NCBI GenBank assembly: GCA_014529385.2
Contig: CM043950.1
Location: forward strand, 71,460,435 to 71,524,434
Origin: Adiantum capillus-veneris
Lineage: Eukaryota > Streptophyta > Polypodiopsida > Polypodiales > Pteridaceae
Direction: 5' to 3'
DNA: 64,000 bases
In this document: piece after piece, positions 1 to 12,991 of the stretch
Layout of the letters: the number at the start of each line of letters is the position of its first letter
Numbering within the stretch: the first letter of the stretch is position 1
Translations under genes and position numbers: made by a program
Notes under the pieces: model-generated
The model's input: only the letters and a program-made list of their open reading frames with translations
Told to the model about the DNA's origin: nothing
Database searches by the model: none

Positions 1-1
1 A

Positions 2-3000
2 TGGCCAAAGTTGGTAAGTACAATAATTCCAAAAAAGAAAGCAAATATTTCCATTAAGGTTGTGGCCTCAAAGCTACAAAAAGATGTGGAACCCATTGTG
101 GATGTTTACATAAGGGGCAAAAAGGTGTCTAATGTATATGTTTATGGTGGAGCTCAAATGTGTGTGATCACGGAAAAATCAATGAACAGGTTAGGGCTTG
201 AAATTACAAAGTCCTCTAATTGTCAAGATAGGCTAGCCAACAACTCAAGTGTGAAGTGTTTGGGGATCATTGAAAATGTAAAAGTCTCTGTATGTAACAT
301 AGATGCACGAGTGGATATGTATGTTATGCCAGCTAAGGGGGAGGGCTATTCCATCATCCTAGGGAGGCCTTGGCTCATTGCTGTGAATGCAGATCAAAAA
401 TGGGGAAGTGGTTGTTTGATTCTTAAGAAGGGTCAACCGGTGGTGTATGATTGGCGAGAAGGAAAGCAACTAGATATCAACTATGAAACCACGGCAGATG
501 AAGAGAGCGAGGAGGAGAGTCCTTACTCAAGTGATGAGGAAGCATCAACCAGTGAAGAGGAGTCTTCTTTGGAGGTAATGGGAATTGTATTCAACGCCAA
601 CACTCAAGATGTTCCAGTAGAAGAAAAGCCAACAGACAATCACACACGAGGGGATGAAAGATGCCACCACCTTGAAGAAGGATTTGAGAAGATGCTTGCA
701 AAAGATCTTACTTGTGAGGAGAAGAGGTCCTACATCAATATGTTAAGGAGGTATCCCAATTTGTTTATCACTGACTACTCACAAATAAGAGGTGTAGATG
801 TAATAGAGCATCGAATTGAATTGAAACCAGGGACCAAACCCGTGGCTCAAAAGTTAAGGCGACTAGGATCTGTGCAACAAAAGGCTCTCCTACAAGAAGT
901 GAATCGACTCTTGAAGGCTGGCTTCATCTATCCAGTATCCAACTCTGAATGGGTATCACCTATTGTAGTCACTCCCAAGAAGAATGGTAAGTGGAGGGTC
1001 TGCGTGGATTACAAACCCCTCAACGCTGCGACAAAGAGGGACCACTTCCCTCTCCCTTTCCAAGATGAAATTTTGAATGAAGTAGCAGGTCACGAATGCT
1101 ACACTGTGTGTGATGGGTATTCAGGATATTTTCAAATTAGAATAGCAGAAGAGGACCAACCAAAAACCACCTTCATCACACCTTGGGGATGTTTTGCATT
1201 CAGGGTAATGCCTTTTGGGCTCACCAATGCTCCTAGCACCTTCATGAGATTCACAATATTTGTATTTCAGCCATTCTTTGGAAAATCTATAAGAGTCTTT
1301 ATGGATGATTTCTGTATTTATAGTTGTAGATCACTTCACTACCAAAAGGTTGAAGAGGGGCTTAAGAGGCTCCATCAATTTGGGGGACAACTCAACCCAG
1401 AGAAGTGTCATATCGGTGAATCTCAGGTGGTTTTGCTAGGCCATGTGGTTTCTTCACAAGGAATTCAAGTGGATCCCTCTAAAGTAGAGGCCCTTTTGTC
1501 ATTATCTCCACCAACAACAACTAAGGAGCTAATGACCTTCAACCACAAAGTGAGGTACATGACTCGCTTCATCCATCTCCTAGCAGAAGCCATCTCCCCT
1601 TTGCATAGGTTGGCAAGCCAATCTACATTTGAATGGGGGAGGGAACATGCAAAATGTTTTGAGGAAGTGAAGGGCATTCTTAGCTCTCTCCCAATCCTAA
1701 TGCCACCAGATCCAAAGGAGACCTACTATGTCACTCCAAGTGTAGGTTTCGAAGCAATTGGTGTTGTTTTGATGCAAAAAGATCCTAAAACGTCATACAT
1801 GAGGCCGATCTATTTTGCAAGCAAGGTGATGACTCCGTCCGAGAAGGGATACACTGAAATGGAGAAAGTGGTCTTTGCAATCTTGTTTGCGGTAAGGAAG
1901 TTTAGATCGTATCTTCTCCCTGTGCCATTTGTTTTTCTCACCTTAGAGCACAATCTACGATATGTAGTACAACACATGAGCCTCTCATCTAGAATAGCAA
2001 AGTGGGTGCTTGAACTCCAAGAATTTGAATACACTTTCCTTGTAGAAGATAGCACAAGAGCAGGACTTGCAGACATTCTCACCTACAAAGTGAGAGAAAG
2101 GGAAGGATCGCGACTACAAAGAGAGGAAGGCTCAAAACAGTTCAAAGTGAAGGAGATTGATAATGCCCATACTTTATGCTTTGACGGAGCTTATCAACGC
2201 CAACAAGACAAAGCAGCAGGGGGAATCATTATTTTGAACCCACAAAAGGAGGTAATGGTTAGAAAAGGTATCACTCTACCCAATGTTCACTCTAACAATG
2301 AGGCTGAGTATGCTGCTCTAACCCTTGGGTTAGAAGAATGCAAAGAATTAGGCATACAAAGACTTATTATAAAAGGTGATTCTTTGCTAGTGGTCAGGCA
2401 AATCCAAGGGACTTGGAGGTGCAAGAATCGTACATTGTTTGAGTGGCTTAGTAGTGTAAGAGCTTTGATGAAGGGTTTTAAAGCAACACAGGTACAACAC
2501 ATTGTGAGAACTCATAACAAGGAAGCAAACTTACTCGCAAATGAAAAGCTTCAAATGGCGGTAGGAGATGTGAAACTATATGAACCCAAATATCAAGGTC
2601 AAGAGGAGCTAAAAGACATTATCTTCTTTCTACAAGCAGGTGAGTGTCCCAAACACTTAGACAAGGTGCAAAGACATAGACTAGTTAAGAAGGCCACACC
2701 TTACCAGTTGATCGGGGATGATTTATATCACAAAGGGAAAGATTTGGTCTTGAGGAGAGTACCAGGTGTGCAAGAGATAGAGAAAATTCTTCTTTCATGT
2801 CATGATGATGTCTGTGGTGGTCACTTTTCTCAAGATATTACAAGTAGGAAGATTTTACAAGCAGGGTTTATTTGGCCAAGCTTACATCGTGATGTCCAAT
2901 ATTGGTGTAAGGCATGTAAGCCATGCCAAATTGCTGGGGATAGACGACTAACATATGAGCCTCGAGTCCCAATAATATCTTATGGCCCTTCTAAAAAGTG

Positions 3001-4027
3001 GGGTGTGGATGCAATAGGTCCCCTACCTCGTACTTCTACAGGAAAAGTTTTCATCATCATGGGTGTTGATTACATGACACGATGGGCGGAAGCAACAAGC
3101 ACAACCCGAATCACAGCTGAAGAGGTATCAAAGTTTATTTTTGATCATATTTGTAGTAGGTTTGGAACACCCCTAGAAATCTTATCAGATCAAGGCCCGG
3201 GTTTTAGGGCTGACCTTCTGAATGATCTCTTGAGGAGGTTAAAAGTGAAACACCTGCATTCCACACCCTACTATCCTCAATGCAATGGATTGGTGGAAAA
3301 AGTGAATGGAATGATATGTAAGATCATTTCTAAGCAGGTTGTGGACCGTCCTAATGATTGGGATCGCCATTTGACGGCTGCTCTTTGGGCGTATAGGACA
3401 TCTTTCAAGGTATCTACCCAATTCACCCCTTTTCATCTAGTTTATGGATAGGAGGCACTTCTCCCCATTGAGGTAGAGCTCTCAAGCTTGCGCGTTCTTG
3501 CAAGAGTGGCAAAAAAACCAAAAGAGGTTCTACATGAAAGGATCTTAGATCTCCAACGACTTGAGCTAGATAGAGAAGAGTCCATTGATCACTACATCAC
3601 CAAAGCGACAAGCCAAAGGGATAAAATCAACAAGAAGCTCAAGGGGAAAGGATTGAAGGAAGGTATGTTGGTTCTTCGCTATGATAACCGACTTGATACT
3701 CGACTTGACAAAAAGTTTTTGCAAAGATGGGAGAGACCTTTCATGATAAAAACAAAGTTTGGGAATGGTAGTTACAGATTAGCAAATTTATCAGGAAAAC
3801 TCCACAAGACCAGAGTCAATGGATGGAGATTAAAGCCCTACTTTCAACGTATCAATCCGTTGATAGGCAGTCATCTGTCTACATCGTCTAAGCTCCAAAT
3901 TGACATGGCTCCCTTCGGCTTGGCAAATGCTCCACCTATTTTTAAAGCTTTGATGTGCAAAGAAGAACCAGCCTTGGAATCTGAACATACCCAAGGCAAC
4001 CCTCCCATCTCCGATTTATGGGATTGA
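2..4027 (+). pseudogene. Tat-lineage Ty3/gypsy Pol polyprotein, 5' end outside window, one TAG stop
   Basis: Encodes the replication enzymes of an LTR retrotransposon. Reading is open from the window edge to TAG at 3449-3451, then continues in the same frame to 4027. Numbering from the TTG at 11, domains in order are: aspartic protease (about 25-130), reverse transcriptase (about 270-450, FMDD at about 430), a degenerate RNase H-like connection, a second archaeal-type RNase H (FDGAY, Asp near 725), an integrase H-H-C-C zinc domain (about 930-970) and the integrase D-D-E core (about 1000, 1059, 1095). Integrase C-terminal sequence follows the TAG. Two RNase H-like domains are diagnostic of the Tat lineage. 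Oddities: the protease active site reads YGGA instead of DSGA, so the catalytic Asp is lost, and a relative has an amino acid where TAG stands. It is closest in this window to the Pol at 19881-24028. The start lies left of the window. Confidence 0.93.
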
Positions 4028-4199
4028 GGTAATGAAAAGCAGGTCTAATGGAGTAAAAGAGTGCATGACACTCCTCCTATCGGGGAAAAAAAAGTGAAAA
4101 AGGAAAAATGACAAAAAAAGACAAAAAGAAAAAAAGAAAAAGAAGAAACACCGTCCTCCTAAAGATATGAATATCTTTAGGCTTGGGGGAGGGCTAATA
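4028..4199 (+). other. 3' untranslated segment and polypurine tract
   Basis: An A-rich, non-coding stretch follows the pol stop and ends in the purine run GCTTGGGGGAGGG at 4181-4193. That is the position and composition expected for the primer of plus-strand DNA synthesis. The LTR begins a few bases later. Confidence 0.75.
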
Positions 4200-6277
4200 T
4201 GAGTGGCATAAAATGGTAACCATCTTTTTGCAACATTTGTCAGCCTACTCAACGTCCTCTTCCTCATATGAGTATATATTTTTCTACGCTATTAAGTTAT
4301 CTAGAGTAAATTCCCCCTCTTCGTTTAAACTTTGTGGCGACACATACATTATACTCTTCTCAAAAAATGTCACCTTAGTCATATATTTATATTACCACCC
4401 TTTTCTTTTTTGCTTTGTAAATAGAATAAGCATACCATAACCAACTATATACCCCCAAACTTTCTTACCTCTTTTGAATTAGTAGTAGAAAAATAATATA
4501 TCCATCTTCCACCCCATATAGATAAATTCCCATGGAAATCAACTCTCCACTTGTCTTTACCAAAGATTATGGTCCCTCTCTACAAGTCTTCTATGCCCCC
4601 TACATAGGTGGCCCAATATCTCTTAAGAATATACATATAGTTTTTTCTCCTTTCAAAAAGACTCCAATTGTATATTCTTTCCACAAGCAAATAATATTGG
4701 GCCCTCCTCTATTTGTTTAAGCATCATAGCCTTTTGAAAAAGCATGATTCCCCTTGGATGCATACAAGCAAAGGGCCCATACAAGAAGACTTGGAAGCAA
4801 AAGGTTCCCTAGCCTAGTGTGGACCTCCCAAACCGAATTCCTTGGTGCATGGGCGTGAAGAATAGTCCAAATTCATATCAAACATGTTGATAAGGTCAAT
4901 GTTTCCTTTTGAAGCATGTCATTCCGAGCTACAGATAAAAAGTTATGGTCAAAATAGTGTAAATCTGTCAGATTCGCAGCAAAAGGGAACTGTAAATCAA
5001 GTAAATCAAGAGGGTGAGATCTTATTTTTCCCCCTACTCATCTTCTAGAAGAGCAATGAGTGTTCAAGGTCACTTGCATGTGATGGGACCAACCTAAAGA
5101 TGCTTTCTAAATGCCAAGACAGACAAGTTGAGATACCCCGAAGGAGCCACCCGTAGGGCCTCATGGTGGGGCTCACCTACATTATGCACCCCTATGGAGC
5201 CTTCACGGTCTAAAATGATATTTTTGGTGATTAAATAGTCCCTTTTATGTCCAATATTCAATGAGTGGTCAAAGGGCACTTAATTAGGTCTAATCACTTA
5301 CTCTAATTAAGTGTAGCATAATCCCACTCCTACACAACTATAAATAGCCCCCCTTGGAGAGACTCAAGGACACCTATATTTTCAACTTCATGTTGTTTCT
5401 TGATCAATAGTAGAGAAAACCCCAACTCTCCCTCTTTCACATCCTCCCTCCTAACCTTCCTCTTTGGAGGAAGTACAACTCTATTCTCCACTCTTTCCAT
5501 TCTACAATCTCTTACTCCATCAACCCAATAAATCATTTGTAGCACCTCAATAACTTGTAAATACATCATGATCTCTCTCATGGTTATGTTAATGATCATG
5601 AAATCATCTTCAAAAATTTCAAGTGTCGCAATTCGTGATGGTTAGCAAGCGTCGGTCCTCCCCTTAAAAGGTGTGCGAGAAATCAAGTAAGTGTTCTATT
5701 CTCAATTTACCATTGGTTTGTTTCTCCACACTTATTCAATTGGTCTAAAGAAATTTCTCACTCCAACTCTCTTTTGTTTCATTACATATGCATGTGGCTA
5801 CCTCTCATGGTGATTTTATTTGTGTCACGGCATTGCATAGATGGAGATGAGCTCTCTATGCAAAGTGTGTTAGTTTGATGTAAGTGATTCTCTTGTGTGT
5901 TTGAGAGGCAAGTCTTGTGTGCATGATTTTTTGATGAGTGCTTGAGAGAGGAAGAGTTTGGATGTATTATGGGTATTCTTATGGGGAGAAGGTGAATGCT
6001 ATTCCACAAATTTCATATTTCATTTTGATGCACGGCATTGGGTTGCATAATCGTTGACGGTGTTCAAGTGTCCAAAGTGTATATAGAGTAAGGGGGTTTT
6101 CAAAGTGTGTTGCTTGAGTGGGTGAGTGCAAGTGTCATTTTGATTGGTTTCCTTCTCCACTCCCAAAAGAAGGTGGTGCCCCAAGTAATGTGCGTACCTC
6201 TTTACGAACATTTTGTGAGGGTAGGCCCATTGGTTTGGGTTTAGAGGCCCCATTTCAAAAAGCTCGCCCTCAATGGA
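4200..6277 (+). repeat. 3' LTR of the Tat element (right boundary approximate)
   Basis: The LTR is inferred to start with TG at 4200, seven bases after the polypurine tract. It has a promoter TATAAATA at 5339 and a possible polyadenylation signal AATAAA at 5527. A U5-type motif GGTGGTGCCCC at 6172-6182 recurs just before the 3' end of the other Tat LTRs here. The right boundary is not fixed, because the 5' LTR and the target duplication lie outside the window; 6277 (CA) is a guess from the distance between motif and end in the related LTRs. No coding capacity was recognised inside. Confidence 0.6.
5339..5346 (+). promoter_or_regulatory. LTR TATA box
   Basis: TATAAATA lies about 1.14 kb into the LTR and is followed by a C-rich stretch, which fits the U3/R promoter of an LTR retrotransposon. 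Transcription would start roughly 30 bases downstream. Confidence 0.6.
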
Positions 6278-6299
6278 AGCCCGAGAGACACACACACAC

Positions 6300-6302
<3 letters not shown>

Positions 6303-6343
<41 letters not shown>
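6303..6343. repeat. (GA)n microsatellite
   Basis: About 20 uninterrupted GA dinucleotides, preceded by a short CA run. Confidence 0.97.
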
Positions 6344-6344
<1 letters not shown>

Positions 6345-6466
6345 AACCCTGTTACCCGTCTGGAGTCTCTGGACGGTGGATGACCCTTGTGCTGCCAATG
6401 CTGCAGATACCACCCTAGACTAAGCCGCCGAGAAAACCAGCACATTCAAATAATCAAAGCAAAGGC

Positions 6467-6470
<4 letters not shown>

Positions 6471-6551
<81 letters not shown>
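6471..6551. repeat. (CT)n microsatellite
   Basis: About 40 nearly perfect CT dinucleotides. Apparent Glu-Arg and Ser-Leu reading frames across it are artefacts of the repeat. Confidence 0.97.
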
Positions 6552-6558
<7 letters not shown>

Positions 6559-6689
6559 AGCTGTGTGCATGCCTATGCGACCGATGACTACATGGTGCAC
6601 TGCCGGAGCAAGCTCCTGTTGATGCGTGCTAGGGGGGGGGGACCGCAATCCCTTCCCCTTTTATACTCGTATAGATGAGTGATGCAACT

Positions 6690-6870
6690 TAGCCATGGTG
6701 AATGTGAATGTATATGTTTGTATGTACATATGTGTGTGTTCGTGTGTAATACTTTATTTGTACGATGTGTATCTATGTGTGAAAGACATACATATGTGTT
6801 ACACACACACACAAGGTGTGTATATGTACATGTGTATGTATGTATGTATATATTACACACACACACACAT
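6690..6870. repeat. GT/CA and TGTA-rich simple sequence
   Basis: Alternating purine-pyrimidine DNA with GTGTGT, CACACA and ATGTATGT blocks. No gene was recognised. Confidence 0.85.
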
Positions 6871-7050
6871 AGAATGTGATACCCCTCCCCCCCCCCCTCC
6901 CCATGATGCCCCCTCCCTTATGTATACGATATGAGTATGAAATAATGAGGGGCTATCCCTATATTATACGCTTATGTACAAAATCCAAAACCCCCCCTCT
7001 TGTACACTCACGTGGTACTATATGGAAAAACACAGTGAATCCCCCGGGTC
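6871..7050. mobile_element. One end of a CCCGGG-terminated inverted-repeat element
   Basis: This matches, with divergence, the right end of the element at 41810-42587. Shared blocks in order are GTGATACCCC, ATACGCTTATGTA, a C-run, CTTGTACACTCACGTGG and the terminus GTGAATCCCCCGGG. The opposite terminus was not found upstream, where simple repeats take over, so this copy is truncated or its left end is unrecognisable. No ORF was found. Confidence 0.6.
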
Positions 7051-7053
7051 TTC

Positions 7054-7255
7054 GATCCACTGTCGCTTGTAATGACTTTAACACCAAGGTCAGCACCAAG
7101 CCTCCTACTTGTTCGGTGCTGACTCCACTGTTGCTTGTAATGGCATCACCAAAAAGGGTCTTCGTCTTTGGGCAGTCACCAAGCCTCCTATTTGTTTGAT
7201 GCTAACTCCACTGTTGCTTGTAATGGCATCACCAAAAAGGGTCTCCATCGTTGGT
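7054..7255. repeat. 83-bp tandem repeat, about 2.4 copies
   Basis: CACCAAGCCTCCTA recurs at 7094 and 7177, and the block CCACTGTTGCTTGTAATGGC recurs with the same 83-bp period, with a partial diverged copy upstream from about 7054. Non-coding. Confidence 0.85.
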
Positions 7256-9189
7256 TAACAATATCCACTTAATTGGTACCGGTCTCCAACTTCATCTTGC
7301 CATATCTTGATAATCAGCATCCTATTGAGATCAGACGTCAACTCTCATCAACTTCATACATTGGATACTATCTCTCAAACCTAGTCAAGGCCAAAAAACA
7401 CTAGGTGGCACACCTTCCAATGTGGTCAACCCGACCCATAATTGGCCCCTGGTAAATCTTAGATTGACCATATCTTGCACTCTAGAGCTTTGGTTGATGA
7501 TGATTCAAAAGGAATTGCATGCTTCACAACTTAAACACTTTGTGTCTATCCACTCACTTTAGCTATGGCCACCTGTCCGCACCTACCACGTCCATCGGGG
7601 ATCTGCAAGACCTTCCAGCTTTAAACTGCCCTATTTTCCACCCTGTAGCTCTATTTGAGGAGTCGTCTAGACCGGCTTGTACAAAATTTCAAGCTCTTCA
7701 TTCTCAAGAAAAAAAAACTACACTTTGAAAATCCTTCACTTGCCACCCTAATTTGACCACTTTGAAGCCGTTCTGGCCTGAATAACCTCATTAGACATAC
7801 ATAGTCACTGCTACCTATTCGCCTAGGCCCCATATACCTACTTTGGCCCTTTAGCGTGCACTTGTTGGCATGTACAACATTGCACAACACATCTTCCAAC
7901 ATTGAACAACTTTGGATATACCAGAGTCAACAGCATAACTCTCTGGCACGAACATAATGTCAATAGTCATGAAGTGACTCCGATGGGGCAAAGAGACTCT
8001 TTGAGGGTGTCAACCTTGAGAACTAAACGTAGTAAGCAAACCTATAACCACAACAATCAACCCATCACTCTCTAATCTAAAGATATGTTTATGTCCTATC
8101 TCATCCCTCTAAACCATCATGCCATTTCATTGACCAAAAATCTTGGATCGTCACATGAAACTTTAGGGGAAGCTATATTTGGTATAAGGACACTAATTCA
8201 CAAAGTTTTGTGGCCATCCAACAAGGTGCCAAAATCCCGATCCATCAAGGTCTAGGTAAAAACATTTGCAATAGAATAGTCTAGATAGGTCACCCTAGGG
8301 TCCAAAAACACTTCCCTATGATCAAAATGTCAAAAGTCAATCATTTGGTCTCTCAAATTTATAGATAAGACTCATAGTCACTGTTGCGAGCATTCTGAGA
8401 ACCCCATTTTTTGTAAATTTTTACATATTGACATGACACCCAATGTCAAAAGGGTGTGTGAGATTTCTTTTGTGGGTTTCTTAGCTAGTTTTAGCAAGAC
8501 AATGTACATGTAGGTCAAGTCCCTAGGGTAGTGCCAGTTGTTGGGTTACTATATGTGTCCGCTAGTGATTTTTTTTAAGTGAGACTTGTATATAACTAAA
8601 ACTTGTGTAAAAACTTAAAAAAATTCAGCCAAAGTTCATAAATTTGCAAGTTTTGTCTTGTTGTGCTTCCTTGATGCTTTTGGATGTAGTTTTTTGCCCT
8701 CACCTTGGCTTCTCTATGTGTAGTCATATCGGGATAGCTCTCTGTTCGCTTCAATTTTGTACATAGCGGCGTGTAGAATCAATTTTTATCATCTTCAACT
8801 TTCTTTCCAATTTTTTTTCAAGATTTCTTTCAAGCTTATAGTGCCCCATTTGGAGTTGTTCTCTTTAAGTTACATATGGCAGCCTAGTTGCAAATTGTGT
8901 GCTGATAGATTGGGAGGGCATGTATCTATGAATGAAGGAGTTGATGTTGAAATTGTGGGTATGTGATGTTCAATTGTGAAATGGGAGTCCCTTGTCTTCA
9001 TATGCATTGGTCGGTGTATGCTGTGAATTCGTGCTTTAACAGGGTTTTGATCCTATGTGCTATGGTCCTTTGGGTGGGTGTGTGCTTGTAAATTCCCAAG
9101 GGAGCAAAGACCTTTTGGTTGGGTTTTACTACTAAGAGTGGTTTTCTTATAATTTTTTGTGCCAAGGTTTAAGTTTTAACTCTCTTGGA
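7256..9189. other. Unassigned non-coding stretch
   Basis: Stops are frequent in all frames and no conserved domain is visible. The stretch precedes a decayed gag and may include the ruined 5' LTR and leader of that element. No LTR boundary or PBS could be recognised. Confidence 0.5.
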
Positions 9190-10000
9190 ATCCGAAGTTT
9201 AATGGGAAATCAAATGAAAGTTCCAAAGGGGGTTCATTGAGCAAATGGAGTTTGTTTGCCTTCTTGCTAACAAAGACCTGACGTTGGTGCCGCAAATTGT
9301 TCAATTTTTTTTGAAGGGATATGCTAGGGAATGGTTGGAAGGCTACAAAAAGGAGCTACAATCAGCCCAATATCCTCAAGCTATGACTTATGAAATGGTA
9401 AGACATGATTTTCTTACACACTTTCAGAAGACCCACAAAAGGTATGGTAGTCTATTCAAGGCTTGATACAGTGTGAAGGCCAGACCATAGAAGACTTTGT
9501 GAAGGCATTCAATGTGTTATGAAAAAAGTGGTGTACACCTTTGGGGGTTGAAATTTCTCCAACCATGTTGAAGAAGGATACATTTCTTGCAAGTTTTAGT
9601 AGTATTCTTCACTTGAAGGTGGACCTTAAGCAACCAAGGACCTTTGAGGAGGCAATTGAAAGTACAAATAATAAACAGTGTAAAGTGGAGCATCTTCATC
9701 AACTTAGAATCATGTCGAGTCAAAGGTTGAAGTGAAAGTTATAGAGAAACCAAGGGTCCTCATCAATGGGTGATCAACAAGCTTCTCATGATGTGAATGC
9801 TTTTCACAAGGAGATGCAAGAGGTTTTAGGTCTTATGAAGAATCTTAGTGTCGAAGAGGTCAAAGGAATGGATATGGTCGAGGCTATGGAAGCAACGAGG
9901 GGTTTAAAAGTGGTAGAGGAAGAGGCATGATTGGAAGAGGGGATATGTTTCAGTGTTCCATTTGTGGTGAATGGGTTCATAAAACTCTTCAATGTGACAA
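9190..10000 (+). pseudogene. Decayed Tat-lineage gag
   Basis: Gag fragments lie in different frames. The 9245-9466 segment carries the capsid-like REWLEGYKKEL region, 9541-9735 carries a KKDTFLAS...LKQPRTFEEAIE region, and a CCHC zinc knuckle (C-x2-C-x4-H-x4-C) is readable at 9954-9995. Corresponding parts are seen in the gag at 35718-36680, so this copy belongs with that family. Frameshifts and stops make it non-functional. The start is not identifiable. Confidence 0.8.
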
Positions 10001-10133
10001 GACAAAGAGAATGGGTGGTGATATGTTTCCTCTTCCTTCACAAATTCCCTCTCGAGCTCAAGATTATGGTATTGAGATTAAAGGGGAAGCAGGACCAAGT
10101 GGTTAGACAGGTAAAGAGAATGGCAAAACAAAG

Positions 10134-12991
10134 GTGGTAAGAATAATCCATTTGGATAAGAACGAGGATGATTCAAGAGATATGGTCATACTTGTAGGTA
10201 AGAGGGTTACAAGAAATCATGACATGAGTGATGCAAGTCTTATTTATAAAAGAGGGAAAAAGGTTGAAACAGGTGCAGGTAAAGAGAAGAAGAAGAGAAA
10301 ACCCAAGCATCATTACAATGCATCCGGGTTTCCTTTGGGAGAGGGGAAACCAAATTATAGTTTAAGGGTTGATTTGGTGAGTAGAAAGGTTAAAGCTACC
10401 TTTGGAAAACTCATGGATTTGTGTCCTAAGTTTAAAAGGCAATGGAAGTATGTAGTCAACCCCATGCAGAAGGAGCTTGCTAGGGGGTCTATGAGAGCCC
10501 TTTCATGAGATACCTCATATATGCCCTACTTTGGATGCATTGAAGAAGAGGAAGTACATTGGAGAGACTTATATTGATGGAGGTGCACATTATGCGTTAT
10601 TACTCAAGCTTGTGTATCAAAGTTGGGACTCAACATGGTGAAGAATTTAGGCTTTTGTATAAAGCTTGCAAACCAATCAAGGGTGAAGTGCTTGGGAGTT
10701 ATAAAGGACTTGGAGGTGTATGATTTTTATTTTAAGTGCTGGTCAATTGTCATGTTATGCCGGTGGGTGTTGGTGCTTTCCCTCTTATCCTTGGAAGACC
10801 ATGGTTATAGGCAACCAAACCTATATAGGATTGGGGACATGGTACTGTAACTCTCTACAATAGAAAGGGTTATAAGAAGAGGTTTGACATGGCTATCAAG
10901 AAATGGATGCTGATTTTGATGAGAAAAGTGATGAATAAGAGTAGTCAAGTGAAGAAGAAGACAATGGGGATGATGGCAGTGAGGTGGAAGATAGCAACAA
11001 TAGTGATCTAGATGTTTCCTCCTTGTTTCTTGAAGAAGAGCATGATGAGAAAAAAAGTATTATTTGTGTTATAGAAAATGAGGATAACTTTGGTCGTTAT
11101 GAGAAATTTTAATAGCTGATGCAACCCAAATTTCAACGTAATGTCAAACAAGAGCTGATACAAGGTATGTTGTCTCTTGAGTAGTCACGAGAAGGATGAG
11201 TACATATGCATGATACATCAGTTTACGAATTTTTTTATCACTTATTAATTAAAGGCTTCAAAGGAGAGTAAATCCTTCAATCAAAAAATGAGATCAACTT
11301 GTACGCCAAAATCTAAGGAGAATGGGATAGGTACACTTAATGCTTTGAAGAAAGAGGTAGACAAGCTTCTCAAAACAGGTTTTATATGTCCTGTGAGTAC
11401 TGCAGAATGAATGAGTCCTGTTGTTGTCATACCCACGAAGGATGGAAACTGGAGAATTTGTGTTGATTTTAATTCTCTAAATGCAGCTATGAAGAGAGAT
11501 CCATACCCTCTTCCTTTCATAGATGACATACTTGATTCTATTGCAAGGCATGAGAGGTATAGTGTATGTGATGGATTCTCTGAATATTTTCACCTCACCT
11601 TGGCTTTAGAAGATCGAAACAAGAACACATTTATCACACCATGGGGATGATTTTGTTATTGTGTGCTTCCTTTAATCTTATGAATGTATGCGCGTGGTAC
11701 CAAAAGAGCATCAATAAGGTGTTCTCTCCCTTTCTTGGCAAGTTGGTGAAGGACCTTATTGATGACTATTAAATTTATAGCTATAGATGATCATTGTGTA
11801 AAAATTGGGATGACATTGAAGAAATATGAGGAAAGTGGAGGTCAACTCAGCCCAAAAAAGTGTCATCTTGCTCAACCAAGAGTGAAGCTTTTGGGGCATA
11901 TGATGTCTCAGAATGGGACTAAAGGGGATCCTGACAAAGTGAAGGCTTTGGGGCCACTCCCATCACCTAAGGATACAAAGAAACTTGCCACTTTTATTGA
12001 AAAGGTGAAGTATATGTCAAGATTCGTTCCTTTGCCCTCTCAACTTATTTATCCTCTACAACAAGTAGCAAGATTGGATCCTGTACAATGTACAAATGAA
12101 TGTGAAGAGGTTTTTCAAGGTATCAAAGAGGTTCTTGGTTCTCTTCTTTCTATGTAAGCTCCTAATTGGGATAAGGAGTCTTATGTAAATCCATTAGTAG
12201 TTGAGGATTCTATTGGAGCTATGCTTCTTCAACAAGGTAGCAACTCCCACTACATGAAACCTATCTATTGTGCTAACAGGGTGAAGGTAGGGGTGGAAAG
12301 AGTCTATACAAAAGTGGATCTCATCATGATGAGTGTGATTTCTGCATGTAGAAGGTTTATGCACTACCTTCTCCCCAAACCATTCACATTTCTCACTAGA
12401 TACACTCTTCTACCTCAATTCATGGAATAGCCCTACTTTGTCAAAGAGGCTCATGAAGCCAATTGTGGAGCTACATGAGTTTCACAAGGGCAACATTGGA
12501 TGATTTTCTTACTTATAAAAAAATTATCTTCTTCTTAAGGAGGACATAGTGAGATAGCCACACATGGAATGTCCTAACATAGGCAATGCCTATCTATTGT
12601 TTTTTGATGGCTCTTATAGGAAAGCGCATGATGAAGCTTCAAGAGGTGTTATTATTTATGATCCTCAAGGTGCTTTAGTAACTAAAAGGAGTTTGAAGCT
12701 TATGGCACAAAGCAACAATGAAGGTGAGCATGCTCCTTTGGAGAAAGGACTCAGCCTTTGCCTCGAGCTTAGCATCCATCATGTGAGGGTAAGAGGTGAT
12801 GCTCTTTTGGTGGTTAAGAAAGTACTTGGGGTGTGACCAAGTAAGAACTTAAGGCTAGCAAGTATGTGTTCTCAAGTGAATAATTTGCTAAAGATTTTTG
12901 AAGCTTGGAGTTTAATCCATGTGGACGGGTCTTAAAATGAAGAAGCACATGGTGCAACAGAAGCTTCAATTGGCCAATTGTATGTGATAAG
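10134..12991 (+). pseudogene. Decayed Tat-lineage pol, truncated before integrase
   Basis: Pieces of Pol occur in order but in several frames. There is a basic linker (FPLGEGKPNYSLRVDL, 10134-10508), protease with DGGA near 10575 running to 10850, reverse transcriptase (11340-12157, with fingers and palm motifs such as RICVDFNSLNAA and SVCDGFSEYF), the connection region (12221-12430) and the archaeal-type RNase H (FFDGSYRKAHDEASRG, 12564-12836, fading to about 12991). The zinc-binding and integrase domains are missing, because similarity to the Pol at 31385-35725 stops abruptly at about 12991. Many stops and frameshifts make it an old copy. It is likely an older member of the same subfamily as the 30.2-38.9 kb element. 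Confidence 0.85.

Noticed and set aside
11-3451. Endogenous pararetrovirus (caulimovirid) origin
   Set aside because: Integrase, LTRs, polypurine tract and dual RNase H identify Ty3/gypsy Tat elements; no movement protein was seen.
6020-6648. Open frames of Glu-Arg and Ser-Leu over the 6.3-6.5 kb repeats
   Set aside because: Same microsatellite artefact, with no conserved flanking protein sequence.
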